Positions 1-7,182 of a stretch of DNA of 13,571 nt are shown here, piece by piece. Source of the DNA: an uncultured Rhodopirellula sp. (GTDB lineage: Bacteria; Planctomycetota; Planctomycetia; Pirellulales; Pirellulaceae); contig CAJXTM010000019.1 in the NCBI GenBank assembly GCA_913061385.1, positions 1 through 13,571 on the forward strand. Reading direction: 5' to 3'. The position numbers were made by a program, and so were the translations under genes. The first letter of the stretch is position 1; each line of letters starts with the position of its first letter. Under the pieces are notes generated by a model that did no database searches, was not told where the DNA came from, and saw only the letters and a list, made by a program, of their open reading frames with translations.

Positions 1-49
1 ATCTACACGTAAGGAGTCGTCGGCAGCGTCAGATGTGTATAAGAGACAG
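1..49 (+). other. Residual Illumina Nextera adapter (i5 side), not genomic
   Basis: Positions 1-8 are the end of the P5 flow-cell sequence and 9-16 (GTAAGGAG) match the Nextera i5 index known as S505/N505. Positions 17-30 (TCGTCGGCAGCGTC) are the read-1 adapter and 31-49 (AGATGTGTATAAGAGACAG) the Tn5 mosaic end. The parts lie in library order without gaps. This is sequencing-library DNA left on the contig, so genomic sequence starts at about base 50. Confidence 0.98.
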
Positions 50-525
50 AAGGTACACATGCCACCCAGAATTGCTGCGTAGCTCAGCGGCAACAACAGA
101 CGACTGGTACTGGCTGAAATGCGTTTAGCCAGATCATTCACAACAGGCATGAGGGCAACTACGACCGGTGTATTATTTAGAAAACCACTCAATACGGCGA
201 CGGGTACAAACAATCGGGCTTGCGCGGTTGTGAGGTTCTTTGCCTTATTGAGGAACCAGCCGGTGGCCAATTCCGTGCCACCGGTGCATTCCAGACCAGC
301 GACGACAGCAAACAGAAGAGCGATAGTGATCAAACCCTGGTTTCCAAAACCCGCGACCGCTTGCTCAGGTGTCGGAAGTGATTCAGAACCCGTGATGTTC
401 TGGACCAAAACGAGAATTCCGAGACAAAATAGGGCTAATAGGTCAGTTGCCGCCACGCGCAGCGCTAAGCCCACCAGCAATGTGCAGGCCACGGCGATGG
501 TCAGCCAAGCTTCCCAAGTATCCAA
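50..525 (-). CDS. SLC13-family permease, N-terminal fragment
   Basis: Reading the minus strand from a TTG at 525 gives 158 complete codons without a stop before the adapter boundary. The start reads (M)DTWEAWLTIA and is preceded by an AAAGG ribosome-binding site with about 7 bases of spacing; an in-frame TAG lies a short way upstream, so the start cannot move far. Hydrophobic segments lie near residues 7-27, 29-47 and 60-80. They are followed by a hairpin-like LSGFLNNTPVVVALMP stretch (about 111-127) and LLLPLSYAAILGGMCT (about 143-158). The NNTP-V motif and the PLSYAAILGG segment are typical of SLC13/DASS-type anion permeases, which import sulfate, phosphate or dicarboxylates with sodium; many bacterial members carry central TrkA-C domains. 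The substrate cannot be read from this fragment. The gene is cut by the contig end, not naturally truncated, and is divergent from the DUF3311/SSS pair. The 178-codon plus-strand frame opposite it is a shadow. Confidence 0.82.
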
Positions 526-639
526 AAATACGCCCTTTACGGATTGTTCAATTATCTATTTTAATAACGAAGGTAAAAAGTTTTCGGTTGTTTTGACGTT
601 CCAGACGGGATATCCACACTTGTCCGGTATCGAACGCTT

Positions 640-657
640 GCTCACGGTGCCGTGAGC
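640..657. promoter_or_regulatory. Short inverted repeat in divergent spacer
   Basis: GCTCACGG and CCGTGAGC form perfect 8-base arms around a 2-base centre. The repeat lies between the divergently read SLC13 permease and the DUF3311/SSS pair, where a shared operator would be expected. The 2-base centre is too tight for a full RNA hairpin, and the T-rich stretch after it on the plus strand (ATTTTG) is too short for a good terminator. A regulator-binding dyad is the better guess. No clear -35/-10 pair could be assigned in 526-760, and I see no gene there. Confidence 0.3.
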
Positions 658-760
658 CTAATTTTGTCCTGCTTCGCTCTCAATTACACTGCTGGCAACT
701 GGCTGCAGGCATTTGCATTGTCCCGAGCCCGTTTCCTTCCCACCTATTTTCCCTGTTCCC

Positions 761-1009
761 ATGACGCAACAGATGAAAGCCTTTAAGTCCTCGGGGCCGC
801 TGATCATCACCGGTCTCGTGCTGCTGTTACTAATCCTGCATCAAGATAATTGGTTTTGGACGGATGCCACGCTTGTATTCGGTTTCATACCCATTGCTCT
901 TTTCTGGCATGCTTGCATTTCATTGGCGGCAGTAGCGACCTGGTTTCTAGCGACACTCATCGCTTGGCCTTTGACAGATGACATTGAAGATCATGAGGGA
1001 AGCGAATGA
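761..1009 (+). CDS. Small DUF3311-like membrane protein, partner of SSS symporter
   Basis: The 82-residue protein starts at ATG 761 (MTQQMKAFKSSG). It has two hydrophobic segments, about residues 13-28 (LIITGLVLLLLILHQD) and about 40-67 (GFIPIALFWHACISLAAVATW onward), and an acidic tail. This size and two-helix layout match DUF3311, a family of roughly 70 residues that is usually encoded directly upstream of a sodium:solute symporter and is thought to be an accessory subunit. That is the arrangement here: its TGA stop overlaps the symporter ATG, which implies translational coupling. The start is uncertain. No candidate has a good Shine-Dalgarno sequence, and TTG 713 or ATG 773 are possible alternatives. 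Confidence 0.7.
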   Translation: MTQQMKAFKSSGPLIITGLVLLLLILHQDNWFWTDATLVFGFIPIALFWHACISLAAVATWFLATLIAWPLTDDIEDHEGSE

Positions 1010-2604
1010 TGGATCATCCAGGATTACCACAACTGATAATTATTCTTGTTTACCTAAGCTTGCTGCTTGCTTTGGGGCTCTTCTCGAGCCGTTTATTCAA
1101 AGGCACCAAGGAGGATTATCAGTTAGCAAGCCATTCGATTGGTCCGTTTTTACTTTTGATGAGTATCTTTGGAACGACGATGACGGCGTTTGCGTTGGTC
1201 GGTAGCAGTGGCGAGGCATTTCGTGAGGGCGTGGGTGTTTACGGCATGCTTGCCAGCAGCAGTGGAATCATACACTCGCTCTGTTTTTTCTTGATCGGAG
1301 TCAAGGTTTGGAAGTTAGCCCGTCGTTATAAGTACACGACACAAATCGAGTATTTTCGTGACCGACTCGACAGTGATTTTGTTGGTTACTTACTATTTCC
1401 AATTCTGGTTGGTTTGGTGATTCCATACTTGCTGATTGGGGTGATCAGCGGCGGAGCGGTTGTGCAGTCATTGACGGCTGGCTTGGCACCGGATTGGCCA
1501 ATGTTTCAAGTACTTGATGCTGAGGGCAATGTGAATCGGGCCTTGCATGGCGGTGTACCACCGTGGCTGGGATCAATGGTGATTTGCATCGTTGTTCTGG
1601 TTTACGTGTTTTTTGGTGGCATGCGTGGAACGACTTGGGCAAATACATTTCAGACGTTGGTCTTCATGATTTTGGGCGTGGTCACATTCTTTGTGATTGC
1701 AAACAGATTAGGTGGTCAGGATTCCATCCTTGACAATCTCAAGACGTTGGCCGACTCGGTACCGGAGGACAAGGTCACACGCTCTGAAATGAGCAAGACC
1801 AAGTTCTTTACATACCTTTTCATTCCCTTGTCGGTTGGGATGTTTCCGCATTTGTTTCAGCATTGGATGACGGCAAAGAGTTCCCATGCTTTTAAGTTGC
1901 CCGTGGTTTGTCATCCATTTTTCATCATGATTGTTTGGATCCCATGTGTGTTAGTCGGAATTTGGGCGACTGGTCTTCCTGCAGATATGCATTTGCCAGC
2001 CAACCCCAATACCATTCTGCCTTTCCTTGTGAAAACTCAGACGGGACCCGTTTTAGGAGGATTCCTTGCTGCAGGTATTCTGGCGGCGATTATGTCCAGT
2101 TTGGACAGTCAGTTCCTGTGCATCGGCACGATCTTCAATAATGACGTTGTTACCCATCTGGCGGGAAAAGATCGATTTAGTGATCGACAGCAGGTCATGT
2201 TTACTCGGCTATTCATTATCGGAATTGTTGCGATCACCTATTTCCTAAGCCTAGGGAATGTCCGCAGTGTTTTTGCTCTAGGTGTTTGGTGTTTCAGTGG
2301 TTTCAGTGCGCTGTTTCCCATCGTGGTGGCAGCACTGTATTGGCGCAGGCTTAGTGCGGCGGGTGCGATCAGTGGGGTTTTCGCAGCAATCACTAGTTGG
2401 TGCATATTGTTTTACCAAGGCAGCAAGGTTCCGATTGAACAAGGTGGTTTGAGCAAATTTGTGCTGGAACTGCCGCTCGGCGGAGAGAGCTATCAACTGA
2501 TGCCGGTGGTTGCGATGATGATGAGTTCGACAGTGACCATGATTGTGGTTTCGCTCATCACACCTAGCCCCAGCGATGAAAAATTGGCAAAGTTTTTCGA
2601 TTAG
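1006..2604 (+). CDS. Sodium:solute symporter (SSS/SLC5 family)
   Basis: This 532-residue polytopic membrane protein has the length and roughly 13 hydrophobic segments of the sodium:solute symporter family, which drives solute uptake with the sodium gradient. Family hallmarks include the N-terminal LFKGTKEDYQLASHSIGP stretch (about 30-47), GGMRGTTWANTFQT (204-217), and AAIMSSLDSQFL (360-371), the helix whose Ser/Asp residues help form the Na2 site in characterised members. The translocated solute cannot be inferred; sugars, amino acids and organic acids are all handled by relatives. The start is ATG 1006 or ATG 1009. GAGGG at 995-999 is a suitable ribosome-binding site for either, and 1006 overlaps the stop of the DUF3311-like gene as ATGA. 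The coupling suggests the two are made together as one transport unit. The gene ends facing the CBM9-like gene. Confidence 0.92.
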   Translation: MMDHPGLPQLIIILVYLSLLLALGLFSSRLFKGTKEDYQLASHSIGPFLLLMSIFGTTMTAFALVGSSGEAFREGVGVYGMLASSSGIIHSLCFFLIGVKVWKLARRYKYTTQIEYFRDRLDSDFVGYLLFPILVGLVIPYLLIGVISGGAVVQSLTAGLAPDWPMFQVLDAEGNVNRALHGGVPPWLGSMVICIVVLVYVFFGGMRGTTWANTFQTLVFMILGVVTFFVIANRLGGQDSILDNLKTLADSVPEDKVTRSEMSKTKFFTYLFIPLSVGMFPHLFQHWMTAKSSHAFKLPVVCHPFFIMIVWIPCVLVGIWATGLPADMHLPANPNTILPFLVKTQTGPVLGGFLAAGILAAIMSSLDSQFLCIGTIFNNDVVTHLAGKDRFSDRQQVMFTRLFIIGIVAITYFLSLGNVRSVFALGVWCFSGFSALFPIVVAALYWRRLSAAGAISGVFAAITSWCILFYQGSKVPIEQGGLSKFVLELPLGGESYQLMPVVAMMMSSTVTMIVVSLITPSPSDEKLAKFFD

Positions 2605-2611
2605 TTTAGTT

Positions 2612-2775
2612 GTCCACCAGGCATCAGGAGGCCTACTCTGCGAATAGCGTTTTCATATTCGCAGCACCGGATGATATCGATGGATGACAGGTTTTGCCGG
2701 AACTCGGCAAAGCCGGTAATCGTCGGTGGACTTGGGCTACCGAAAATGAGCAGGACCTATGCTCAATTCATCCGG
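2612..2775. repeat. Convergent spacer with nested inverted repeats
   Basis: The 171-base gap between two converging genes holds at least five complementary pairs. GTCCACC 2612-2618 pairs with GGTGGAC 2725-2731. CTGCGAATA 2638-2646 pairs with TATTCGCAG 2656-2664 (9 bp, 9-base loop). GGTTTTGCCG 2690-2699 pairs with CGGCAAAGCC 2705-2714 (10 bp with one G-U, 5-base loop). TGAGCA 2747-2752 pairs with TGCTCA 2760-2765. CCGGATGA 2667-2674 matches TCATCCGG 2768-2775. The first three together could form a three-way-junction fold. The TGAGCA hairpin read on the minus strand is followed by TTTT just behind the CBM9-like stop and may be its weak terminator. No pair is followed by a long T-run. I see no reading frame here. 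Confidence 0.5.
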
Positions 2776-3441
2776 TCATTTGAGATGTACCGTTCCAAAG
2801 GTGGAAGTATCTTGCCATGAGTCGTCTTTGGTGTGGAACCATTTTGTGATTGCATCGCGTTGTGCACTTCCATGATCATCATTGACTTGGAATTCAATGC
2901 CCATCACGGTTCCGACTTTCATGTCGGCCGCTTGGGTTCGGATGGCCATTTCGACGATGTAGCCTTTCTTGTTCTTTGTTGTTGCTGCCTTGATATCGAC
3001 TTCGTCGTAGCCAGTACCCTGCCCTGATATTTTGCCCTCGTAATTGACACGGTATTGTGCATCGTCGGTATCGTAAGTTGTTGATTGATCTTGCTGCTGA
3101 TCCAGAAATAGTTCAACCGAGTCCTGAGCCCAGTCGTCACTTGAATCGGCGGATAGTGCTGAGTCCTTGACCACCCACAACGCGTACAAGTGTCGATCGT
3201 CCCAAAGCAATCTGACCGTGGCTGTTGCCATGTCTTTGGGATCGATCTCAAGAAGATCAGCGATTGGTTGATTAACCATGTATTTGGGGCATGATTTCCA
3301 TACCTCATCGATTTTTGCGTCCACCGCTGGGGTCCCCTTTTTGGCAACAGCAACACCTTTCAGTAGTTTTGCATTTTGGTTCTGAGCCCATGCAACTGCT
3401 GCAACTGAAATGACGAGGTAGGCATACAAGAATCGAATCAT
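2776..3441 (-). CDS. Secreted CBM9-like (carbohydrate family 9 binding-like) domain protein
   Basis: The 221-residue protein starts at MIRFLYAYLVISVAAVAWA, a signal peptide likely cut before QNQN (about residue 19). The rest, about residues 33-220, is a single CBM9-like domain: VDAKIDEVWKSC, VRLLWDDRHLYALWVVKD, DDWAQDSVELFLD, QYRVNYEGKISG, KKGYIVEMAIRT and a C-terminal DDSWQDTSTFGTVHLK. These blocks are typical of the Pfam carbohydrate family 9 binding domain-like family, first described in xylanases. In xylanases the domain binds sugar chain ends, but here no catalytic domain is attached, so it may act as a periplasmic or surface glycan-binding protein. A longer frame starting at 3537 exists, but it would lack a signal peptide and run through the neighbouring terminator, so 3441 is preferred. 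No strong ribosome-binding site is visible. It lies 95 bases behind the terminator of the TPR gene and is probably transcribed separately. Confidence 0.85.
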   Translation of the reverse strand: MIRFLYAYLVISVAAVAWAQNQNAKLLKGVAVAKKGTPAVDAKIDEVWKSCPKYMVNQPIADLLEIDPKDMATATVRLLWDDRHLYALWVVKDSALSADSSDDWAQDSVELFLDQQQDQSTTYDTDDAQYRVNYEGKISGQGTGYDEVDIKAATTKNKKGYIVEMAIRTQAADMKVGTVMGIEFQVNDDHGSAQRDAITKWFHTKDDSWQDTSTFGTVHLK

Positions 3442-3535
3442 GTGTGGTTCGTGCTTTTGCGAGTGGGATGGTTTTCGGTTCAGTGGGGCCGATTTTCTAA
3501 ATTCTGTTCTCAGTGTAGTCCAACCCAAAGTAGGC

Positions 3536-3570
3536 AAAAAAAAACGGCGAGCAGATTAATCTGCTCGCCG
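3536..3570 (-). terminator. Intrinsic terminator of the TPR/DPFGG-repeat gene
   Basis: CGGCGAGCAGA at 3545-3555 pairs perfectly with TCTGCTCGCCG at 3560-3570 around a TTAA loop. This gives an 11-bp GC-rich stem. On the minus strand the stem is followed directly by nine T residues (A tract 3536-3544). It lies 43 bases behind the TPR-protein stop, so it is a textbook rho-independent terminator for that gene. It separates that gene from the CBM9-like gene on the same strand. Confidence 0.93.
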
Positions 3571-3612
3571 TCGACTCATTATTCTGACTTGATTGGTTGG
3601 GACAATCGAGGA

Positions 3613-4482
3613 TCAGCCTCCGAAGGGATCACCTCCGAATGGATCAGCACCGCCAGTCGCGGGTGCACTTCCGCCTCCGAATGGATCAGCGCCGCCACCA
3701 GCAGGAGCACTTCCGCCTCCGAATGGATCAGCACCGCCACCAGCAGGAGCACTTCCGCCTCCGAATGGGTCAGCGCCGCCACCAGCAGGAGCACTTCCGC
3801 CTCCGAATGGGTCAGTTCCACCCGCTGCAGCACCGCCACCAGCGGTAGCCTTGGGTTTGCCATCGAATGGTTCTTTCATGGCACCTGCCAGAGCATCATC
3901 ACCCATTTTTGTTGGTGTACTCTGTTCGAGTGTGCCAGCAAACGGATTTGCCGCTGCCGGCGGCTTTGGTGGTGGTGACACGGGTTGTGATGGGGCACGT
4001 CGGGTACGTGGGGCAATGGCCGAATTTTCGGGCGTCGCTCGGATTTCGCCATAGCGTTGAATGGATCTTGCGTTGGCTTCAGCCAATGCCTTGATTCGCG
4101 CTGCTTGCCGAATTTGTTCCAGCTTGAGTCGACCATTACCCTGAAATCTGGCAAGGGAACGGCCGATCGATGGATTGGGTCCGCCTAAAGCTTCGATGGC
4201 AGCACCGGCCTGCCAGTCTTTTTCAGCGTCTTCTGGACGTCCTGAAACGTAGTTAACAATGCCACGGTAGTAAAAGACACGTGGGTCTTGGCTACCGTTG
4301 TCGATAGCAAGAGAAAAGAATTTGAGAGCATCGCTCAATCGTCCGCCATTGTAGGCGTGGACACCTTGGCCATAGGTTTCGGCCAGGATGGCGGTTTGAT
4401 TTTGAGCAGATGCGGAATCGGCATTTAAGCCGCCCAGTGCCGTCAGTGCGAGTGCAAAGATGGTCAATGCGTATGTTTTCAT
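3613..4482 (-). CDS. Secreted TPR protein with C-terminal DPFGG repeat tail
   Basis: The 289-residue protein starts at MKTYALTIFALALTALGG, a signal peptide with likely cleavage after SASA (about residue 26). Residues about 34-105 hold two TPR-like helical repeats (YGQGVHAYNGGRLSDALKFF and FYYRGIVNYVSGRPEDAEKDW), usually a protein-protein interaction scaffold. A Lys/Arg-rich helical stretch follows (about 117-150), then a Pro/Ala-rich linker (160-180). From 224 to 289 the chain consists of 14-residue repeats of the form DPFGGGSAPAGGGA, ending DPFGGDPFGG; NPFAG (179) and EPFDG (204) look like decayed relatives. The start at 4482 is preferred because it begins the signal peptide and follows a GGGGAGG ribosome-binding site about 11 bases upstream; an upstream extension of 25 codons is unlikely. 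The exact function is unknown. I infer an envelope scaffold. A strong terminator follows the gene. Confidence 0.83.
   Translation of the reverse strand: MKTYALTIFALALTALGGLNADSASAQNQTAILAETYGQGVHAYNGGRLSDALKFFSLAIDNGSQDPRVFYYRGIVNYVSGRPEDAEKDWQAGAAIEALGGPNPSIGRSLARFQGNGRLKLEQIRQAARIKALAEANARSIQRYGEIRATPENSAIAPRTRRAPSQPVSPPPKPPAAANPFAGTLEQSTPTKMGDDALAGAMKEPFDGKPKATAGGGAAAGGTDPFGGGSAPAGGGADPFGGGSAPAGGGADPFGGGSAPAGGGADPFGGGSAPATGGADPFGGDPFGG
3622..3833. repeat. Tandem 42-bp repeats encoding DPFGG units
   Basis: The block CACTTCCGCCTCCGAATGG recurs with starts at 3666, 3708, 3750 and 3792, exactly 42 bases apart. A shorter degenerate copy lies at the gene end (from 3622). Each unit codes on the minus strand for a 14-residue DPFGGGSAPAGGGA segment, so copy-number change would keep the frame. 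Units differ by only a few bases, suggesting recent expansion or ongoing homogenisation. The repeats also open long spurious frames on the other strand and in other phases. Confidence 0.93.
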
Positions 4483-4757
4483 CGCGGAAGCATCCTCCCC
4501 CAGAAAGATGTAGAGTGGGCCGCAGACTGGCAACGAATTATCGAAAGCAGTACGCAATAGGCCCAGAAAAGTTGTGTTGATCGATCACCCAAACTGTAAT
4601 CTTGGGAACAGCCGGCGGCAAACGTTTTTCGTCAGGATCTGCGTTGATGCAGGCAATCATTTGTGCCATGCAGTCGGGTTATGACGCTGTCGCCCAATTC
4701 AGAAGTGGTTGAGATAGTGGCAACCGTCGGTGTTGGGGTGAGGAAACCTGGCCGGAT

Positions 4758-5897
4758 TTACGCTATCCAGCCACCTCCAAGAACCCGTGTTCCGTCATAA
4801 ACGACTGCTGCTTGACCGGGAGCAACCGCCAGTTGTGGCTCGTCGAATTCGGCCGAAAATTGGCTTGAATCCGCAGGATCAACCAAGATTTGAGCCGGCT
4901 GGGGAGGCGCGTTGTAGCGTATCTGTACTGAGACTTGTTGGGGCAGGTCCGCTGGCTCGACCAGCCAATTCGCCTCATTTGCATTGAGTCCGGGTTTTGC
5001 CAGCCGATCTTTTGTACCAATCACGACCTGATTCGTTTCGGGATTGATCTCGGTCACGAAGAAAGGTGTACCCATGGCTACTCCCAAGCCTTTGCGTTGC
5101 CCGATCGTGAATGCCTCGTAGCCAGCGTGCTGACCGACGATTTCACCCTCAGTCGTAACAATTTCGCCACTGGTGTGGGCAGATCGTTCTGGTTCTCGGG
5201 CCCGAACGAAATCACTATGGTGCCCCTGAGTGACGAAGCAGATCTCCTGACTATCTTTCTTGCCTGCCACGCCGAGGCCAAGTTGTTCAGCGATTTCTCG
5301 GATCTTTGGTTTTTCGAATCCCCCCACCGGCAGTAGCATTCTGGACAGTAATTCTGGACGTATGCCAAATAGTGCGTAGGACTGATCTTTGGCGGAATCG
5401 AATCCCCGATGAAGTTCGTGGGAGCTGGAATTCGCCGTTTGCGAGACCATTTGGGCATAGTGCCCCGTGGCGACGAATTCAGCGTCAACACCATCGGCAT
5501 AGTCAAAAAGCCGGCCAAACTTGATCCACTGATTACATCTGACGCATGGGTTCGGGGTGCGACCTTGCAGGTAATCGTCCACAAAGTAGTCGACAATTCG
5601 GCGAAAATCTTCCTGTAGATCAAGCGCATAGAACGGGATATTCATCCGTGAAGCAACGCGTCTGGCGTCTGCTGCATCAGACGCTGTGCAACAGCCTTGC
5701 TTATGATCGGCTCGTCCTTGGGCCATGCCACCGAGTACAGGGAGACTAGGTTTCCCATCTTCGACTCGGCAAGCCTGGCTGGATTCTTCTCCATGACGCA
5801 TAAAAACACCAATCACCTCGTGACCGGATTCCAATAGCAGGTGTGCAGCGACGCTTGAATCAACGCCGCCACTCATCGCGAGAACGACTCGGGCCAT
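4758..5897 (-). CDS. mnmA: tRNA-specific 2-thiouridylase MnmA
   Basis: MnmA uses ATP and a persulfide sulfur relay to thiolate U34 at the wobble position of Lys, Glu and Gln tRNAs in the cytoplasm. The 379-residue product has the PP-loop SGGVDSS at residues 9-15. It also has both catalytic cysteines: Cys121 in NPCVRCNQWIKFG and Cys220 in KKDSQEICFV. Further conserved blocks are ATGHYA (143-148), DQSYALFGI (171-179) and the C-terminal FTIGQRKGLG and APGQAAVVYDG segments. Compared with the E. coli enzyme there is an insert of about 25-30 residues at about 36-68, ahead of the CC pair (69-70); I believe similar inserts occur in other bacterial lineages. GGAG lies about 11 bases before ATG 5897. 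It is divergent from prfB, another translation gene, with 122 bases between. The spacer 4483-4757 behind it shows no convincing gene or terminator. Confidence 0.97.
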   Translation of the reverse strand: MARVVLAMSGGVDSSVAAHLLLESGHEVIGVFMRHGEESSQACRVEDGKPSLPVLGGMAQGRADHKQGCCTASDAADARRVASRMNIPFYALDLQEDFRRIVDYFVDDYLQGRTPNPCVRCNQWIKFGRLFDYADGVDAEFVATGHYAQMVSQTANSSSHELHRGFDSAKDQSYALFGIRPELLSRMLLPVGGFEKPKIREIAEQLGLGVAGKKDSQEICFVTQGHHSDFVRAREPERSAHTSGEIVTTEGEIVGQHAGYEAFTIGQRKGLGVAMGTPFFVTEINPETNQVVIGTKDRLAKPGLNANEANWLVEPADLPQQVSVQIRYNAPPQPAQILVDPADSSQFSAEFDEPQLAVAPGQAAVVYDGTRVLGGGWIA

Positions 5898-5971
5898 GTA
5901 TATTTCAACTCCAGTGAGCGGTCATGATTGGTCCCTGACGATTCCAAGTCGGGGGGCAACTGCCATTTCTG

Positions 5972-6001
5972 TGATTTCGATTGCCGACGCCACCGAAATC
6001 A
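5972..6001. promoter_or_regulatory. Inverted repeat in the mnmA-prfB divergent spacer
   Basis: TGATTTCG (5972-5979) and CGAAATCA (5994-6001) are perfect 8-base complements around a 14-base centre. The repeat ends 18 bases before the first prfB ATG. It could be a leader hairpin of the prfB mRNA or a binding site for a regulator shared with mnmA. No sigma-70-like promoter pair could be placed with confidence. Confidence 0.3.
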
Positions 6002-6019
6002 TACCCACACATCATACGC

Positions 6020-7142
6020 ATGGAGACCGTGACGAGAATGGATGCCGAATTGGTTAACCGCAGTAAAGAAATTCACGAGCGCCTGATCCAGCTTGGAGAC
6101 TCTCTTTGACTACGCTTCCAAACAGGAACAAATCAAGCAAATTGAAGTGAAGATGGGCGATCCAGGATTCTGGGACGACAATGAGTCGGCTCAAAAAACT
6201 GTTTCGAAATTAAAATCACTTAAAGCCATCGTGGTCCCGATGGATGAACTGACTTCCTCGGTTGAGGATCTTGCTGCGCTGTTTGAGATGGCAGAGGAAG
6301 ATGAATCGATTGCAGTCGAGGTGACCAGCGAGATTAAGCGGTTGGAAAAGATCCTTGAGGCACTTGAACTCAAAGCTCTTCTCAATGGGCCTAATGATTC
6401 TGCAGGTGCCATTCTTTCGATCAATGCCCGTGATGGTGGAACTGATGCCAATGATTGGGCAGATATGATGTTGCGGATGTATTCCGCGTGGGCGGTCGGT
6501 GAAGGCTACAGCATTGATTTATTGGATCGGCAAGAGAACGAGGAAGCCGGGATCAATCACGCTTCAATTGCGGTACGCGGACCGATGGCTTATGGCTATC
6601 TGAAAGGTGAAGAGGGCATGCATCGGTTGGTGAGAATCAGCCCCTTCAATAGTGAGGGTAAGCGGCAAACCAGCTTTGCAGCGATTAGTGTTGCACCTGA
6701 GATTGATGACTCGATAGAGATCGATATCGACGAAAAAGATGTACGGGAAGATCGGTATCGTGCCGGAGGTGCTGGTGGTCAACATGTCAACAAAACCGAT
6801 AGTGCGATTCGATTAACTCACCTCCCAACCAATACCGTTGTCCAGTGCCAGAACGAGCGGAGCCAACATCAGAACAGGGCGACAGCATGGAAGATGTTGC
6901 GAGCCAAGATGGCTCGTCTCGAAGAGGAAAAGCGGGAAGCAGAAGAAGCGAAGAAATATGAAACGCAGGCCCGCACTGGTTTCGGTAGTCAAATCCGAAA
7001 CTACTTCTTGCATCCTGATCAACGAGTAAAAGATTCTCGCACAGGTCACTATGTAGGTAACTTCAATAGTGTTCTGGATGGAAGCGAATTACAGGGCTTC
7101 TTTGATGCATTCCTGCGTTTGAAGGCAGGCAAGGCAGATTAA
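6020..7142 (+). CDS. prfB: Peptide chain release factor 2, with programmed +1 frameshift
   Basis: RF2 releases finished proteins at UGA and UAA codons. The gene is read as 6020-6106 joined to 6108-7142. From ATG 6020 the zero frame runs METVTRMDAELVNRSKEI, then reaches LGDSL and an in-frame TGA at 6107-6109. A +1 slip on CTT TGA C (6104-6110) continues as DYASKQEQIKQIEV. The full product has 373 residues, or 367 if ATG 6038 is the start, which looks equally plausible from protein alignment memory. The anticodon-like tripeptide SPF is at 207-209 and the catalytic GGQ at 252-254, almost the same positions as in E. coli RF2. GGAG at 6095-6098 just upstream of the slip site is the expected internal Shine-Dalgarno stimulator. 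Expression is therefore autoregulated: scarce RF2 slows termination at the TGA and favours the shift. Reading only from 6093 would miss the N-terminus. Confidence 0.97.
6092..6110 (+). promoter_or_regulatory. prfB recoding site (internal SD plus CTT TGA C)
   Basis: The site consists of a GGAG Shine-Dalgarno-like element (6095-6098), a 5-base spacer, the slippery CTT codon (6104-6106) and the UGA stop followed by C (6107-6110). In E. coli the element is AGGGGG with 3 bases before CUU; here the pairing is shorter and the gap a little longer. UGA followed by C is a weak termination context, as in other prfB genes. The reading frames on both sides give continuous RF2 protein, which confirms the shift. 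Confidence 0.95.
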
Positions 7143-7182
7143 GAATCCCAGTTGGTGTTAAGACTCAAGTGGGGACAAACTT

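Noticed and set aside
119..655. 178-codon plus-strand ORF
   Set aside because: It is the shadow of the SLC13-type permease on the minus strand. Its translation has no recognisable fold, while the minus strand gives clear membrane helices and family motifs.
2919..3356. 145-codon minus-strand ORF overlapping the CBM9-like gene
   Set aside because: It is another phase of the same strand as the CBM9-like frame, which alone shows a signal peptide and conserved domain blocks.
3666..3833. Possible CRISPR array because of regular 42-base spacing
   Set aside because: The repeats are contiguous with no unique spacers and lie inside a coding frame with the period a multiple of three.
3593..4054. Plus-strand ORF with a proline-rich repeat (PPNGSAPPPAGAL)
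   Set aside because: It is the antisense frame of the 42-bp repeats. The minus strand has the signal peptide, ribosome-binding site and terminator.
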